Assembly: GCA_022592445.1 (NCBI GenBank)
Contig: JABYQR010000118.1
Location: 1 to 64,000 of the forward strand
DNA: 64,000 bases
From: Cytidiella melzeri
Lineage: Eukaryota > Basidiomycota > Agaricomycetes > Polyporales > Irpicaceae
Reading direction: 5' to 3'
The position numbers and the translations under genes are program-made. The first letter of the stretch is position 1, and each line of letters opens with the position of its first letter. The notes under the pieces were generated by a model. The model was not told where the DNA came from and did no database searches. It was given only the letters and a program-made list of their open reading frames with translations. Positions 45,198 to 56,025 of the stretch are shown one piece after another.

Positions 45198-46034
45198 AGT
45201 GCGATCTGCCTAATCGGGCAGTGGTACCGTGACGATTCTAAGATACACTGTCACTGGCAACGTCGACCAGACTTGGCTGAAGGAAAGCTCAACTCATACG
45301 CAGTTACGCGGACGTGGGTAGAGACTAAACTGAAACAGAAGGTATTCGGTGCATACACCAAATGGGTACCTATCAACTATAACCCGGGAGGATATCGAGC
45401 GTTCATGCGCAAGATATGGAAGTCAGGGCATGAGTGGGCCATCTGCGTACTCATACACAAAGGTGAAGCTTCAGAAGAGCAGAAGTGGGATCCAGTGTTG
45501 AAGGTGAGAAAGCCAAAGGGGCACATTCCTGCGGCAGATCACCTTGCCAAGGCCGAGGCTGAGGCAAAAGTGAGGTCAGAGGAGGACCGAGCGAAGTTCG
45601 TGGAATGGATATTTAAACACCTTACCGACAAACTGGAGTACAAGTCTCCAAATTACAGTTGGCAAGAGCTGTTTAGGGAACAGCGATATCTTGCTAACGG
45701 GATGCCAGCAAATGCGCTGGATTTTGGGGAAGATGAGTTTTGCACCCCCGTGCGGAACAGGGATTCCAATCTAAGTTGCAATGGTCATCATGAGGATGGT
45801 GGTGGGGTCGACCCCTCGCTGTCAGAATCTGCGCGGTGGCGAGTGAACCCGAGTCCAGGAGGACGCCTGGATTGGGGGGATCTCACAGATACAGGGTGGG
45901 GCTCTCTCTACCCTGAGTCTGGCGGGGGAACCTCGGTACCGGAGAGTGAGAGGGATGATAAGTGCCACGACCTGGCACACTCCAAAAGCAGGATTACATT
46001 CAGGGGGGAGTATTTTCTTTTTTCTGCGCAGTAG
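45198..46034 (+). CDS. Unknown ORF next to the transposon
   Basis: The frame is open from just after a TGA at 45195 to TAG at 46032-46034, about 278 codons, with no early ATG: the first codons read CLIGQWYRDD. The first 170 residues look like a folded, Trp- and Lys-rich protein (YAVTRTWVETKLKQKVFGAY, IWKSGHEWAICVLIHKGE, WDPVLKVRKPKGHIPAADHL). The last 90 are Gly/Ser/Asp-rich. Lack of an ATG and the transposon's target duplication 21 bases upstream suggest a 5'-truncated gene or an exon of one. No domain is recognised; a mobile-element origin is possible. Confidence 0.4.
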   Translation, partial: SAICLIGQWYRDDSKIHCHWQRRPDLAEGKLNSYAVTRTWVETKLKQKVFGAYTKWVPINYNPGGYRAFMRKIWKSGHEWAICVLIHKGEASEEQKWDPVLKVRKPKGHIPAADHLAKAEAEAKVRSEEDRAKFVEWIFKHLTDKLEYKSPNYSWQELFREQRYLANGMPANALDFGEDEFCTPVRNRDSNLSCNGHHEDGGGVDPSLSESARWRVNPSPGGRLDWGDLTDTGWGSLYPESGGGTSVPESERDDKCHDLAHSKSRITFRGEYFLFSAQ

Positions 46035-46350
46035 CAACAACGCGCTTAGACGGGGCTAAGTCATCAGGCCTAGGACATACCACATTCAACCGTCCTGAAA
46101 AAACCGTCAGGAAGTAGCAGTTACAGCGGGCACTCGCAGCCGCAGGCCATCACGGGGCCGGGAGTCTATATCTTCTTTCCTGTTTCTGCCAAGTACAGGT
46201 TGCGACACTCGGGCGGTGCTTGAACACCACTGCCTTGCTGTCCGGTCCATACCACTCATCCGAGGACTGTATAAAGCAACTCACTCTTGGGGCGGGCGCT
46301 GGCAGCCGTCCTACGGTTACGGATCACGGTCTCACATGTAACTACGTTAC
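46035..46350. other. Short gap before the retrotransposon, no gene
   Basis: CpG-rich sequence with no coding frame. It ends at the first copy of the copia target duplication GCAAG (46351-46355). Confidence 0.45.
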
Positions 46351-46355
46351 GCAAG

Positions 46356-46902
46356 TAACAAAGTGGAATATGTGTGCGAGGGGTAGAGGCTGTTAAGCTT
46401 CGAAGATGAGTCTTATTATTCTTGCTGCTTCAGCAGCTCTGCTTATATACATGTCTGTATCTACTTATGTAAGCAACTACTATACATGTCTACTTCAGCT
46501 ATTCTACTGTATTACTAAGTGCATGACTCATGCATGACTCATGCTATGAGTGCATGACTCATTGTATGACTAGGCTCAGCACTTGTACCAGAGGCGTACA
46601 TAATGAGTAAATGACTCATGCTAGTACTTGTCCTCAGATGTATGCTTTAGGCATCCTCTGGAGTTGTACTACGTGCTTTCCATGTCATTTCCTATGCTAC
46701 TAGAACACAGGCGTACATATATGTATAGTACTACTACAATCCATATCTGTACGTCTCAGCTAATGTGATGGTTACTACTAGAGTTTCCATATACGGCTGC
46801 ATAATTCCCATACTAAGACTGTGGGAACTCTGCTACCTAAAGCGTCCTTGTAATAAGGCATGGGAAACTACATATCATATCATATTATATATAGTTTTAA
46901 CA
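46356..46902 (-). repeat. 3' LTR of the copia element
   Basis: On the minus strand it starts TGTTAAAACTATATATAATA and ends CCACTTTGTTA. The same 547-base unit forms the 5' LTR. It contains many short repeats around ATGAGTCATGCA. Confidence 0.9.
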
Positions 46903-46911
46903 CTCCCACTT
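46903..46911 (-). other. Polypurine tract of the copia element
   Basis: AAGTGGGAG on the minus strand lies directly before the 3' LTR, where plus-strand DNA synthesis is primed. It overlaps nothing coding; pol ends at 46922. Confidence 0.8.
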
Positions 46912-46921
46912 AACCGTTACA

Positions 46922-49900
46922 TTAGTGAGTGTTTAGATCAATTAGACCTAATCTCCCACTGAAGTATGATTGCTTCTGAAATGCCAATGACTTTGTCATG
47001 ATATCAGCAATCTGTTCTTCAGTTGGCCCTGCATATAGTTTGGCATTCTTATTTTTGACAAACTCTCTAACATAATGATATTGAATGTCAATATGCTTTG
47101 AGTGTGACTCTATCTTTGGATTCTTGGTGAAGTAAATAGCACCATGATTATCACAGCATAGAATGGTAGGCTCTTGCCGTTTTAAATCCAATTCTTTGAG
47201 CACGGTGCGCAACCAATAACATTGTTTGGAGGTTTCGCACAAGGCCATGTATTCTGATTCCATTGATGATAGAGCAACGGTTTTCTGCTTTTTAGAAGTC
47301 CAGGAAATTGCTCCTTCAGCCAAAAGAAATACATATCCTGTTGTCGAATGTCTGTCGTCTTTATTCTCAGCCCAGTCTGCATCCGAATAACCAATAATAC
47401 CAGCATTACTTGATCCATTATACTTGATCGCATAGGACTGCGTTCCAAGCAAATATCTCAGTATATATTTAGCTGATTTATAATGGTGGTCAGTCGGATT
47501 TGACATGTACTGTGAAAGACGTATGACTGCATATGAAATGTCTGGTCTAGTACCAATCATAACATATATAACCGTGCCAATCAACGTTTGATACTGTCTC
47601 AGTAAACCAGAATCTGCTTTATAGTCAGAATCTGCCTTCTGTAGTACAGCACCTGAAGGTAATGGTGTCCGAGCAGGATTAGCATTTGCCATATTAAATC
47701 ATTTTAAAGCCTCTTGAATATACGACTCTTGGTCAAGTACACGTAAACACCAGCATCTGAATGAATCCGGTCAAAGCCTAATTCTATCAGAGTGTTATGA
47801 ATTTTGATATTCCATGTTCGTGAAGCTTGTTTAAGTCCATAAATGGCTTTCTTAAGCAAACAAACATGGTTCTCCGTTCCCTTCTCCACAAAACCTTCTG
47901 GTTGTTCCATATAGATTTCTTCATCCAGTTCGCCGTAAAGGAAAGCTGTTTTCACATCCAATGCCTCGATTTCCCAATCTTCGAGTGCAGCTATAGCTAG
48001 TAGCATGCGTATGGATTCAAAACGTGCGACTGGTGAGAAAGTTTCTTGATAATCAATTCCTTCAACTTGGGTGAATCCTTTTGCAACAAGATGCACTTTA
48101 TATCGACCATCAGATTTTATGGTGAAGACCCATTTGCATTTCACAATTTTTCGTGATGCGTCTGGTCGTCGTACAAGCGTCCAAGTCTTATTCTTCATTT
48201 GAGAATCAATTTTGTCTTGTGCAGCAGCAAACCATTGATCCCGATCATCTCTTTTCATTGCCTGCTTCCACGTCTGTGGATATTCATTGATTGAATAAGC
48301 AGTGATTGAATTAAGAGTCTCGTCATCAATTTCTGCAGAATCATCATCATCAGTTAAGCCTCCTGATAGAGTTTGATGTTCTGGACCCGGTTCAACAGAA
48401 GGTGATCTTGAGGGTTGACGTGATGACGTTCCTGATTGCAAAGGTATCTGTAATCTGGATGGCCCTGCAATCGGAGATCTCGCGCGTGTTCTCGAGTTCC
48501 ATTCAGCTCTCAAACGAAGCTCATTTTGTTCTTCCTTTTTGTCCTTAGCCACTTGCTTTTCTAAAGCTTTCTGCATATCCACCGGTCGCATGGAAAGTTT
48601 AGGATTTTTTCCAGCAGTTGAACATTTGTTCTGGTTGATAGGTGGTGGCAAAGGTGGTTTATGCTTAGGTCCTCGTTTGATTTGTGGTTGTGGTTCTTTG
48701 TCAAGAACCGGAGCTGAAGGGAATTGCTGCTGTTGTCGAGAAGGATGAGTAGGTGCTTGGTGCTCTGGATGATCATCATCTCCATCATCAGAATCTTGGT
48801 GACCTTGTTCATCATTCTCTTCAAAAGGTGAAAAATTATTGTGTGGAGGAACAGTGTTATTATCACTGTTATCGCCGACTAAAGGTTGTTTGGAAGGAGT
48901 AATATCTTTACGATACGGGAAATGAGTCTCGTCAAATACTGCATCGCGAGCAATGACGATTTGCTGTTTATCCCAGAACCGGTAACCCTTTACACCCGGT
49001 TCATATCCAACGAATATCATAGAAGTTGCTTTTGGTGACAACTTGTTCTGACGACTCTTGATCGGTGCATGGACGTATGCACAACATCCAAATACACAAA
49101 GCATTGAGATATCTGGTTTTATACCCAGAAAACTCTCTATAGGTGTCTGCCAATTTAATCATACATTAGGTAGACGGTTATTTAAATATACCGCTGCTTC
49201 GCAAGTAAGCTTCCAGAAACCATTTGATAACCCAGCTTGCTGACGCAATGCTTCGGCTTTATATTTTATGGTCTGTTGCCATCGCTCAGCTCTACCATTT
49301 TGTTGTGGAGTATACGGTACAGACATTTGTAATTCTATTCCGTGTTCCTTCAGATAATCCTTGAACTCAATATTAATGAACTCTGTTCCACCATCACATC
49401 TGAACTTCTTCATCTTCTTTCCTGTTTGGTTTTCGGCCCATGACCTGTATTCTTTGAATCTTGTGAATGCTTCATCTTTGTGCTTGAGATAATAGAGCAT
49501 CCCATGACTAGAAGCATCATCAAGACAAGTCATACCGTATTTGTAACCATCAATAGAAGTTGTAGAATATTCAATGAGATCGGAATGAGTTAATTCAAGG
49601 ACTTCTGTAGCTCTCGACATAGATGGTGGAAATGGTTGTCTCTTTCCTTTTCCAACTTGACATCCGTGACAAGGAGAAATTGTCGATGGAATAGGAATCT
49701 TTTCTTTTAATCCCTTTGTTCCTTTGTGAAGATTTTCGACAATCTTATTCCCTGGGTGTCCTAGTCGATTATGCCACAACGTATAATCATTATGACTAAC
49801 TTTATTAATTGAGTCTATCTTCCTGACTAGATGTCCTTTAATCCAATAAAGTCCGGCATGATCAGGTTGACCATTTATTATCTCTTTCCCTTCATTATAA

Positions 49901-50535
49901 ATTGTCCATCCTTTCGATGTAACACTGCTAGTGCATCCTAGTTGCAGTGCTCAGGAAGGAGAAAAGATCTTGTAGTCGCATCTGGTATATAAAGGACATT
50001 GTTCAAAGTTGTGTGATGTATTTCATCTTTCACAAGGATGTGTCAAGTACGACCGTTCCTTTTCCCAATATTTTGACAGTCATATCTTTACCTGCTACAG
50101 AGCATGTACCTGCTACCGTTGCTGGTTGATACGAGATAAAGTCGTCAATTTCATTGGTAATGTGACTAGTAGCACCACTGTCGATGAGCCATTCAACGCT
50201 TTCAGTCTCACACGTGGAATAAAGAGAAACGTTGATGATTTCATTATCGTGCTCGAAGACAGGTTTGGTATCTACTTGAAGATTATTTACAGTCGCTTTG
50301 TCTTTGCCTTTGCCTTTGGACTTCTTTCGTTGTCCTCCTTTCTTTCCTTTATTCTCCTTGTTACCCTGCTTGTTGTTGGTAGAAGATCCTTGCTGATTAT
50401 TTCCATTACCGTGAGACTTGTTCTGGTTAGGTTTCCCTTTATCCCAGTGCTGACTCGTAGTATGGTTAGAAAGCCCACACTTCTTGCATTTTTCCTTGGT
50501 AAACGCGTGGTCTGCGTAATCCGATTCGCATTTTC
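46922..50535 (-). pseudogene. Copia pol: protease, integrase, RT, RNase H, broken
   Basis: Order on the minus strand: a zinc knuckle variant (CKKCGLSNHTTSQHW), protease (WLIDSGATSHIT), integrase (MWHNRLGHPGNKIVENLHKG, DDASSHGMLYY, YTPQQNGRAER), RT (WVFTIKSDGRYKVHLVAKGF, LDVKTAFLYGELDEEIYMEQ, KAIYGLKQASRTWN) and RNase H (SWTSKKQKTVALSSMESEYM, YHYVREFVKNK). Lesions are frame changes before the knuckle and between protease and integrase, a TGA at about 49159-49161 after NNRLPNV, and a TGA at 47699-47701. A deletion at about 47735-47740 joins AGVYVY directly to DQESYIQEAL, removing the RT segment with YVDD. Both TGA codons stand where CGA would fit. The enzyme cannot work. Confidence 0.88.
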
Positions 50536-51195
50536 ACTGTTTGAACCCTTTCGACGTAACTCTTCCGCAAGTATCTTGGGGATGAGCGTGTCAAATTTAA
50601 TTTCTTCGGGTTTTGCAACAGTGCCAATGTATGCAGAAATGGCGGTTTTATATGACGTTGGTAAAGCCCACAAAAGAATATGAACTTTAATTTGATCATC
50701 AAGGTCTAAACCAGCAACTTTGGTATCTCCAATCTTAGTACGGAAGCCTTGAATTTGTACGTTCATATCCTTAGACTCATCAAAAGTTGAGCTAAGTAGG
50801 TTTCTGAACGCAACAGAGCTTGCTAAGACTGATGTCTTTTCAAAGTCTGTTTTCAATTTCTTCCACACTTCAGAGGCCAAATCCTGTCCTTCAAGATAGG
50901 ATTGCAAAGTAATGTCAAGGTAAATGTTGAAATAAGCTAAAGCGCGTTGGTTCCGAATTTCCCAATCCTTAAGTTCCTTCTTCTCATCAGAAGTGTCAGG
51001 AGGTGCAGTAGTTGTACCAGAACCTGAACTGGTCGCAGCTGCTGCGGGTAAGGTAGGTTTTGTTTCGGTTCCATTCACGATTAACCAAGTGTTTGAATAT
51101 CTGAACAAGCCAATCATAGCGGTGGACCATTTCTTGTAGTTTGAACCGTCAAAGACAATCATTTGACTACCGCTAATCTTTCCTGGTTGAGCCAT
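50287..51195 (-). CDS. Copia gag (UBN2-type), C-terminus frameshifted
   Basis: The start at 51195 opens MAQPGKISGSQM followed by FDGSNYKKWSTAMIGLFRYS, the typical head of copia gag. A middle part has the family motifs SEVWKKLKTDFEKTSV and LLSSTFDESKDMNVQIQGF. Near 50530 the reading frame leaves the zinc-knuckle frame (which continues as KEKCKKCGL on another frame), so the last 80 residues of this ORF are out of frame. Gag capsid parts look intact up to there. Confidence 0.8.
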   Translation of the reverse strand: MAQPGKISGSQMIVFDGSNYKKWSTAMIGLFRYSNTWLIVNGTETKPTLPAAAATSSGSGTTTAPPDTSDEKKELKDWEIRNQRALAYFNIYLDITLQSYLEGQDLASEVWKKLKTDFEKTSVLASSVAFRNLLSSTFDESKDMNVQIQGFRTKIGDTKVAGLDLDDQIKVHILLWALPTSYKTAISAYIGTVAKPEEIKFDTLIPKILAEELRRKGSNSENANRITQTTRLPRKNARSVGFLTILRVSTGIKGNLTRTSLTVMEIISKDLLPTTSRVTRRIKERKEDNERSPKAKAKTKRL

Positions 51196-51290
51196 TATAA
51201 CCAAAAGCATTCAAGGATCAAGTCGTAGTACGGGATGTACACTTCAGAGATATGAGGTACTACAGGTGCAATTACAGGTGATGATGTCTG

Positions 51291-51764
51291 TTAAGAAGTT
51301 TCTTCTAGAAGATCTTCGACTTTGGTATTTTCTCCGGAATCTGAGTTCTTATCCAGAGATTGATTGGATGTGTCACCAATGTAAGTTGTGCCTGTGATGA
51401 TCTCTGATGGTTCCTGATCTATTACTACTTCTGGTTCGTTGTTCTGTGGTTCTGATTCTCAACAATTTGCTAAGTCTAGAAGGTATGAATTGACTAAAGC
51501 AGGTACGTCAAGATGTGGTACAGATCCTATGTAACCTCCAATGAGTTCTTTCTGATGTTCAAAAGGTTCAAGATACCGGTCCTGTGTTACCAATGCAATA
51601 ATTCTATAAACTTCGTTTAAATCTGCTTCAAACGAATATCTATAGCGGTTAGGGCACGGTTGTGTTTCACAGGGTCTTGCAACACTATCGACGTCACAAA
51701 AGTTCTCTGAGTCAAAGAGGTGTAATTCGGAATTTGTACACGCTAAAGAAGCCAGAGTACAATG
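51291..51764 (-). pseudogene. Leader ORF c of the copia element, one internal stop
   Basis: Immediately upstream of gag, one minus frame reads LASLACTNSELHLFDSENF through NRYRYSFEADLNEVYRIIAL and LIGGYIGSVPHLDVPAL to a TGA at 51459-51461. It then continues in the same frame (ESEPQNNEPEVVIDQEPSEI) to TAA at 51291-51293. There is no ATG; a CTTTAG before CGTG could be a splice acceptor. Composition is clearly protein-like and unlike copia gag. Function unknown. Confidence 0.5.
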
Positions 51765-51979
51765 TTACAAACTATGTTAAGAAAAGTCATAAAAGTTTGT
51801 CAGAATGCACTACGTGATGGTCGTGACTCGATGCAGAACAAGAGAGAGATAGAGAAAGTATACAAGTACACTACGGACTACGCTAATGAAAATGACCGTT
51901 TGTAACAAGTATAAATGTACACATCACGATAATTTATAGTATACATTGCGCGGTATAGTTCGATTTGCAGAGAGTCCGT

Positions 51980-52174
51980 TCAAAGAGAAGACAATCCAGG
52001 CTCTAAAGAAGGCTCGACCTCAGCGGGCTCGATCTTTACCTCCTTCATTTTGCCTCTAAATTCTTCCTCCCTATGAAAGATACTCATCCAGTCTTTCTTC
52101 TTCTCCATACGTCTCTGAGTCAGCCAGACCAGCTGGTGATTGCTAAGATGATCGCGACCATTGAAGACCTCCAT
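51980..52174 (-). CDS. Short leader ORF, doubtful
   Basis: 64 codons from an ATG (MEVFNGRDHLSNHQLVWLTQ) ending PSLEPGLSSL. Charged, with no domain. It could be an exon of a spliced leader gene made with the ORFs on either side. The surrounding 52200-52760 has no other frame and is rich in AACGCAGTRAA words. Confidence 0.3.
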   Translation of the reverse strand: MEVFNGRDHLSNHQLVWLTQRRMEKKKDWMSIFHREEEFRGKMKEVKIEPAEVEPSLEPGLSSL

Positions 52175-52777
52175 TGCTGTGTGAAAGTCCGCTGAGACAC
52201 TGAGTCACGCTTCAAACTAAGAACAACCTTAAAGACAACACAACCAACCACGAAGTGGCAATAGAAGTGTAAAGGTGTGGAAGCGCGGAAGTGTTAAAGT
52301 GTGCGAGGTGGTCTTAGAGTCCTAGTTTTACCTGTGCTAAAAAGAGCGACAAGGTTTATGATAAAGTGTATGCGAAGGGAGCTAGGCGGGCAACTACCAC
52401 GCGTATCACGGGTAAAAGGGGGAAGTCGGCGCGGTGAAAGCGAAAGAGTTATAGCGCGGCTCAAAGAGAACGCGCGGGAGACGTTGCAACTTGTGGTAAG
52501 ACGGCGCGCGGAGAGACACGGATGGTAAACGCAGGTGCAATATGAATCTCAAACACAAAACACGGTCGCTGGTGAAGATGAAGAAGTCGCTGTAAAACGC
52601 GGGCGCAGTGAAAGTGAACGCAGTAAGCTCGACGCAGTGAAGGTGAAACGCAACGCAGTAACGCAGTAAAATAACGCAGTGAAAAGCAAACTCAGTATAA
52701 CGAACCCGAAAGAAACCGTAAGAGAAAGATAAACTAATGGAGCGCGAGTCGCAGCGTAAGGCTATGTGAGATTGCAG

Positions 52778-53305
52778 TCAATTTGACTCGACAGACTGCG
52801 CGCGAGGGCGGTAGTGTAGAACAACACTCCCCGAGCGGCGATGCGTATTGCAGGCGAATGCGTGGCCAACGACAATGTTGGTAGAGCTGGTAAGATTGAA
52901 CTGCACTAGTTCGCACTCGTGTTCCTTGCCTTCAAAGTCTGGAGACAGCCAGCAATCTGGGTGCGGCGCGCGCGGGCGATCGCAGTCAAGCGGGACGAAA
53001 GGTCCTGAACGTAGGGGAATTGGGTGATTGCTCTGAGTGTCGCAGTAAGAGCAGTTATCAAGCGAGTCTGCGACGGAGGCGACAGACGACGCTGGCAAGG
53101 GTGATTTAGGGGTTGATCTCTCAGGGGAGACCGTAGGCGCTGCTGAGGGTTCTGGCGGCGGCGTGGGCGCGGGGATGATGGGGTAACGGCGTAGAACCTC
53201 GCACGGGCGCGGGCGGTAAGGGCAGCAACCGTCGGGTAGGTGGGGAACAGTGGGACAGTAACGGCAGACTCGAGGCGGGTTGTCGTTGGTAGATGCAGCG
53301 GACAT
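52778..53305 (-). CDS. Leader ORF b of the copia element, 175 aa, unknown
   Basis: Intact from the ATG at 53305 (MSAASTNDNPPRVCRYCPTV). The N-terminus has a Cys cluster (CRYC, GCCPYRPRPC) that could bind zinc. A Pro/Ser linker and a second Cys-containing half follow (NCSYCDTQSNHPIPL, HPDCWLSPDFEGKEHECELV). No family is recognised. It lies between the primer site and gag, on the same strand as the element, where copia elements usually have no gene. Confidence 0.5.
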   Translation of the reverse strand: MSAASTNDNPPRVCRYCPTVPHLPDGCCPYRPRPCEVLRRYPIIPAPTPPPEPSAAPTVSPERSTPKSPLPASSVASVADSLDNCSYCDTQSNHPIPLRSGPFVPLDCDRPRAPHPDCWLSPDFEGKEHECELVQFNLTSSTNIVVGHAFACNTHRRSGSVVLHYRPRAQSVESN

Positions 53306-53439
53306 AAACGTGGAAGAAGTCGCAGTGAGACAACGCAGAAGAAGCTACAGCTATGGGCGCGAAGAGACTCCCTCGACGCGAACGCAAAGCGTAAAGTGAA
53401 CTCTGGAAACTGGGGTGGGGATTGATTGATTTTCTACGC

Positions 53440-54010
53440 AGTACAAGTAACACCTTTTTATATACCCTAAAGACCCTCTCCTAAGCCTTTCCTTCTATGT
53501 CCTAAACCCAAACGCGAGAGCGAGGAAACAGGGTGGCAGAATACTTCCGTCTGCGGAGGCAAAATGTCCAGCAAGTCGACGCCCGGTGGGGCACAGCGTT
53601 GGTCGACACGGAGTAGCGGCACGCGCCCTTGCGCTGAAGAGGTGCCAGCCGTCGCGAGCAGGTGATGAGGCGCCGTCCAGGAGTTGCACAGCGTGGCGTG
53701 ATAGGAGTCTTCCTGAAACGGGGTTCACGCGTCAAGTTTCTTCTACCGTTGGTCCGACCCGCGTCCGAAACTCTTGGTGGCTGGCCGGCCCATGCTCCGA
53801 TGCAAAAGGGGCGTGTCTGTGTGTCAGGGTTCGGTGCGATTCCTCGGCCTCGGATGTTTCCGGCGCGTTGCTGCTCCTTGTCAAGTCCTCGGATCCTCGG
53901 CGAACTCCTCGTGACCTCGGTGAACTCCTCGCGCCCGTGACGCTGGGAAAGTGGAGGGACTTGCCGCTCAGGATGACGCGGGCCGCGCAAATGGCGGGCT
54001 GCTGCCGGGT
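53440..54010. other. GC-rich spacer in the copia leader
   Basis: Higher in GC than its surroundings, with long frames on both strands but no domain or consistent reading. It may be a separate insertion or captured DNA; no flanking repeat was found. Confidence 0.35.
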
Positions 54011-54018
54011 CTCCGCGC

Positions 54019-55251
54019 CTAGCCGATTTCCGGGCGTATCACCGCAACTGAGATAAAGTACGTGTTCCAGATATTATCGCAGTCCGGCCACTGTCCCATC
54101 TTGAGCTTGAGGTAGATCCGGGCACAGGCTGTGATCTCCTTGATCCGCTGAGACTTGGCAAATTCCTCCAGCTCCTCGACCATCTCACGATAGTGCTCGC
54201 ATGCGTTGCCCATGCTAACGACCATTGTATCAACCAGTCCCTTAGAGCGTAAGACAAGCTCATTGGGCGTATAGTTGGGATGTTGAACGTGTTGCATGGC
54301 GAGGATGGAACAAACTTGCTCCGGCCTGAAAACCTCCCCCTTTGGTCCATCCACACCGTAAACCATACCACACGCGTAGACGGGCGAAGCCGGCCTAGTG
54401 TCTGTATGATCAACGTGGACCCAGTCGTCGAATGAAAAAGTGGGAATGACTGGTTGGGGAGCGTATACCATTGGCCATTCATCTTCAACCTGTTCCTCCT
54501 CCTGAGTAGTGGAGGACGGAACCGGAGTAGGTTCGGCAGCTGAAGCGGCCTGGACTACTGGTTCTGAAGAATCATGAGAAACTGGTGAACTGATATTTAA
54601 ACCGTTCATACCATCAACGATATCCGGGATGACCGGTGTAGGCGGATTGACCATTGTAGAAGAAGTCTTTGGAGATGCAAAATTATTTAATGCTTGGGCA
54701 ACCATGTTCCAAAGCGATAATCCTGCACTCACAAAAGGCGGTGGCATTGGAGTAGGATGACGATGAGGATGAGGGTGTGACGGCGACGCAGATTGGCGAG
54801 GAGGTGCAGCATTAACCCTGGAAGAACTTTGGGTTTGATGTGCCCTGATTTCCGCACTGACGTTGCGAGGCCTTCGTCTGTATAAATCCAATTCCGCCTC
54901 TCGATTGGCTTCATCGATGATACGATTAACCTCTCGGAGGTGCCTTTGCCTATCACTCTGCCTGAACCTGTCCCAGCCATGACGACCAAGAAGACTATAC
55001 TCCATCAATTCCATGCGCCTGACTCCGTCCCTGTCAACGTAGTTGACATTGATCCTAGCATCCTGAGCATTGGTCTGACTCATACGGATAGAGATGGGAG
55101 TTTGTGAACTCCTTATCTCCATGACGATGGTGTGACCCATATGGTCAAACCGAGTGTAATCATGGACGCGGTAGGGATCATTTGGAGAGTGGGGAGCGAA
55201 GCGGGCATTGACGCGACGGGAAGTGCGGCGAGAGTTGTTCGGCATCTTCAA
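54019..55251 (-). CDS. Leader ORF a of the copia element, 410 aa, unknown
   Basis: Intact from the ATG at 55251 (MKMPNNSRRTSRRVNARFAP; a second Met at codon 3). Residues 1-150 are basic with a strand-rich block (GHTIVMEIRSSQTPISIRM, VNYVDRDGVRRMELMEYSLL) and a helix (REVNRIIDEANREAELDL). Residues 150-270 are Pro/Ser/Thr-rich linker. Residues 270-410 look folded again (PVYACGMVYGVDGPKGEVF, MGNACEHYREMVEELEEF, DCDNIWNTYFIS). It is unlike gag, pol or envelope proteins known to me. Full-length and stop-free while pol is broken, it may be maintained cargo (inference). Confidence 0.55.
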   Translation of the reverse strand: MKMPNNSRRTSRRVNARFAPHSPNDPYRVHDYTRFDHMGHTIVMEIRSSQTPISIRMSQTNAQDARINVNYVDRDGVRRMELMEYSLLGRHGWDRFRQSDRQRHLREVNRIIDEANREAELDLYRRRPRNVSAEIRAHQTQSSSRVNAAPPRQSASPSHPHPHRHPTPMPPPFVSAGLSLWNMVAQALNNFASPKTSSTMVNPPTPVIPDIVDGMNGLNISSPVSHDSSEPVVQAASAAEPTPVPSSTTQEEEQVEDEWPMVYAPQPVIPTFSFDDWVHVDHTDTRPASPVYACGMVYGVDGPKGEVFRPEQVCSILAMQHVQHPNYTPNELVLRSKGLVDTMVVSMGNACEHYREMVEELEEFAKSQRIKEITACARIYLKLKMGQWPDCDNIWNTYFISVAVIRPEIG

Positions 55252-56025
55252 AAATATAACGGTCTGGAAGAAAGAATCAAAAGTATAAGATTTATGTCGT
55301 CGTATTCAATCCACAACACTTTCCTTGAGAAAGTCCTGGGGATTGCTAATGGAAAAGTCAAATGTGAGTAAAAGTTTTCCACAAGTGATTCAAGACGAGT
55401 ATGACCACTTGCAACTTCAACTTCTACCAGTCGGTATGATACGATGAAAACATAATGGCGCATGTAAGAAACACCACGAAGTATAGGAGAGTCCACAATC
55501 TCCGTGATACCAAAAGTAAAAGTGGACGACATGCCTCAAGAAATTCTACAGCTACAAAAAGCGGCGATTTCTAATTCCAGGACTGACTGACGTGCGCCAA
55601 CACGAAGGTCCTAGGCCTCTAAGTCACGAGCTTAGAGTGCCACTCAACACTACCCTCCTATTGTACTACTCCGCCGATCTACCACTTGTACAAGTGGGAG
55701 CTTGTTCCTCCACCACCGGATTTTACACTGCGTGTTAGGCAGATTCCGCGTAATGCACGACTCGTTAAAGTCGAGAACCACCAAGGGTGGCTTAAGTATT
55801 CAGCTGGGTTGGGAGTGCGTACGCAAGGGGCAAGTAGGTGAGGGAATTAGCTGTAGAAAATCAGTTGGGAATATTGTATTCGAAGCTGAGGCAGTCAACC
55901 AGTACAACTCTACTACTACTATGTGGCCAAACAAAGTAAAGTAGAGAAACTTACTTATAAGAAAGCTTGGGGGATACTGGTTGATGGATGTCATTGAGAG
56001 TGTGGATGTAGTTAAGCTAAAAGCC
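55252..56025. other. Start of the copia leader RNA, no gene
   Basis: About 770 bases between the primer site and leader ORF a. It contains the hairpin word CCACTTGTACAAGTGG near 55681 and a minus-strand donor-like TAAGTAAGTTTC near 55945. Packaging and splicing signals would be expected here but cannot be identified. Confidence 0.4.

Noticed and set aside
53502..54056. Long overlapping frames on both strands in the copia leader
   Set aside because: GC-rich DNA is open by chance in several frames; Arg/Pro/Ser-rich products without domains.
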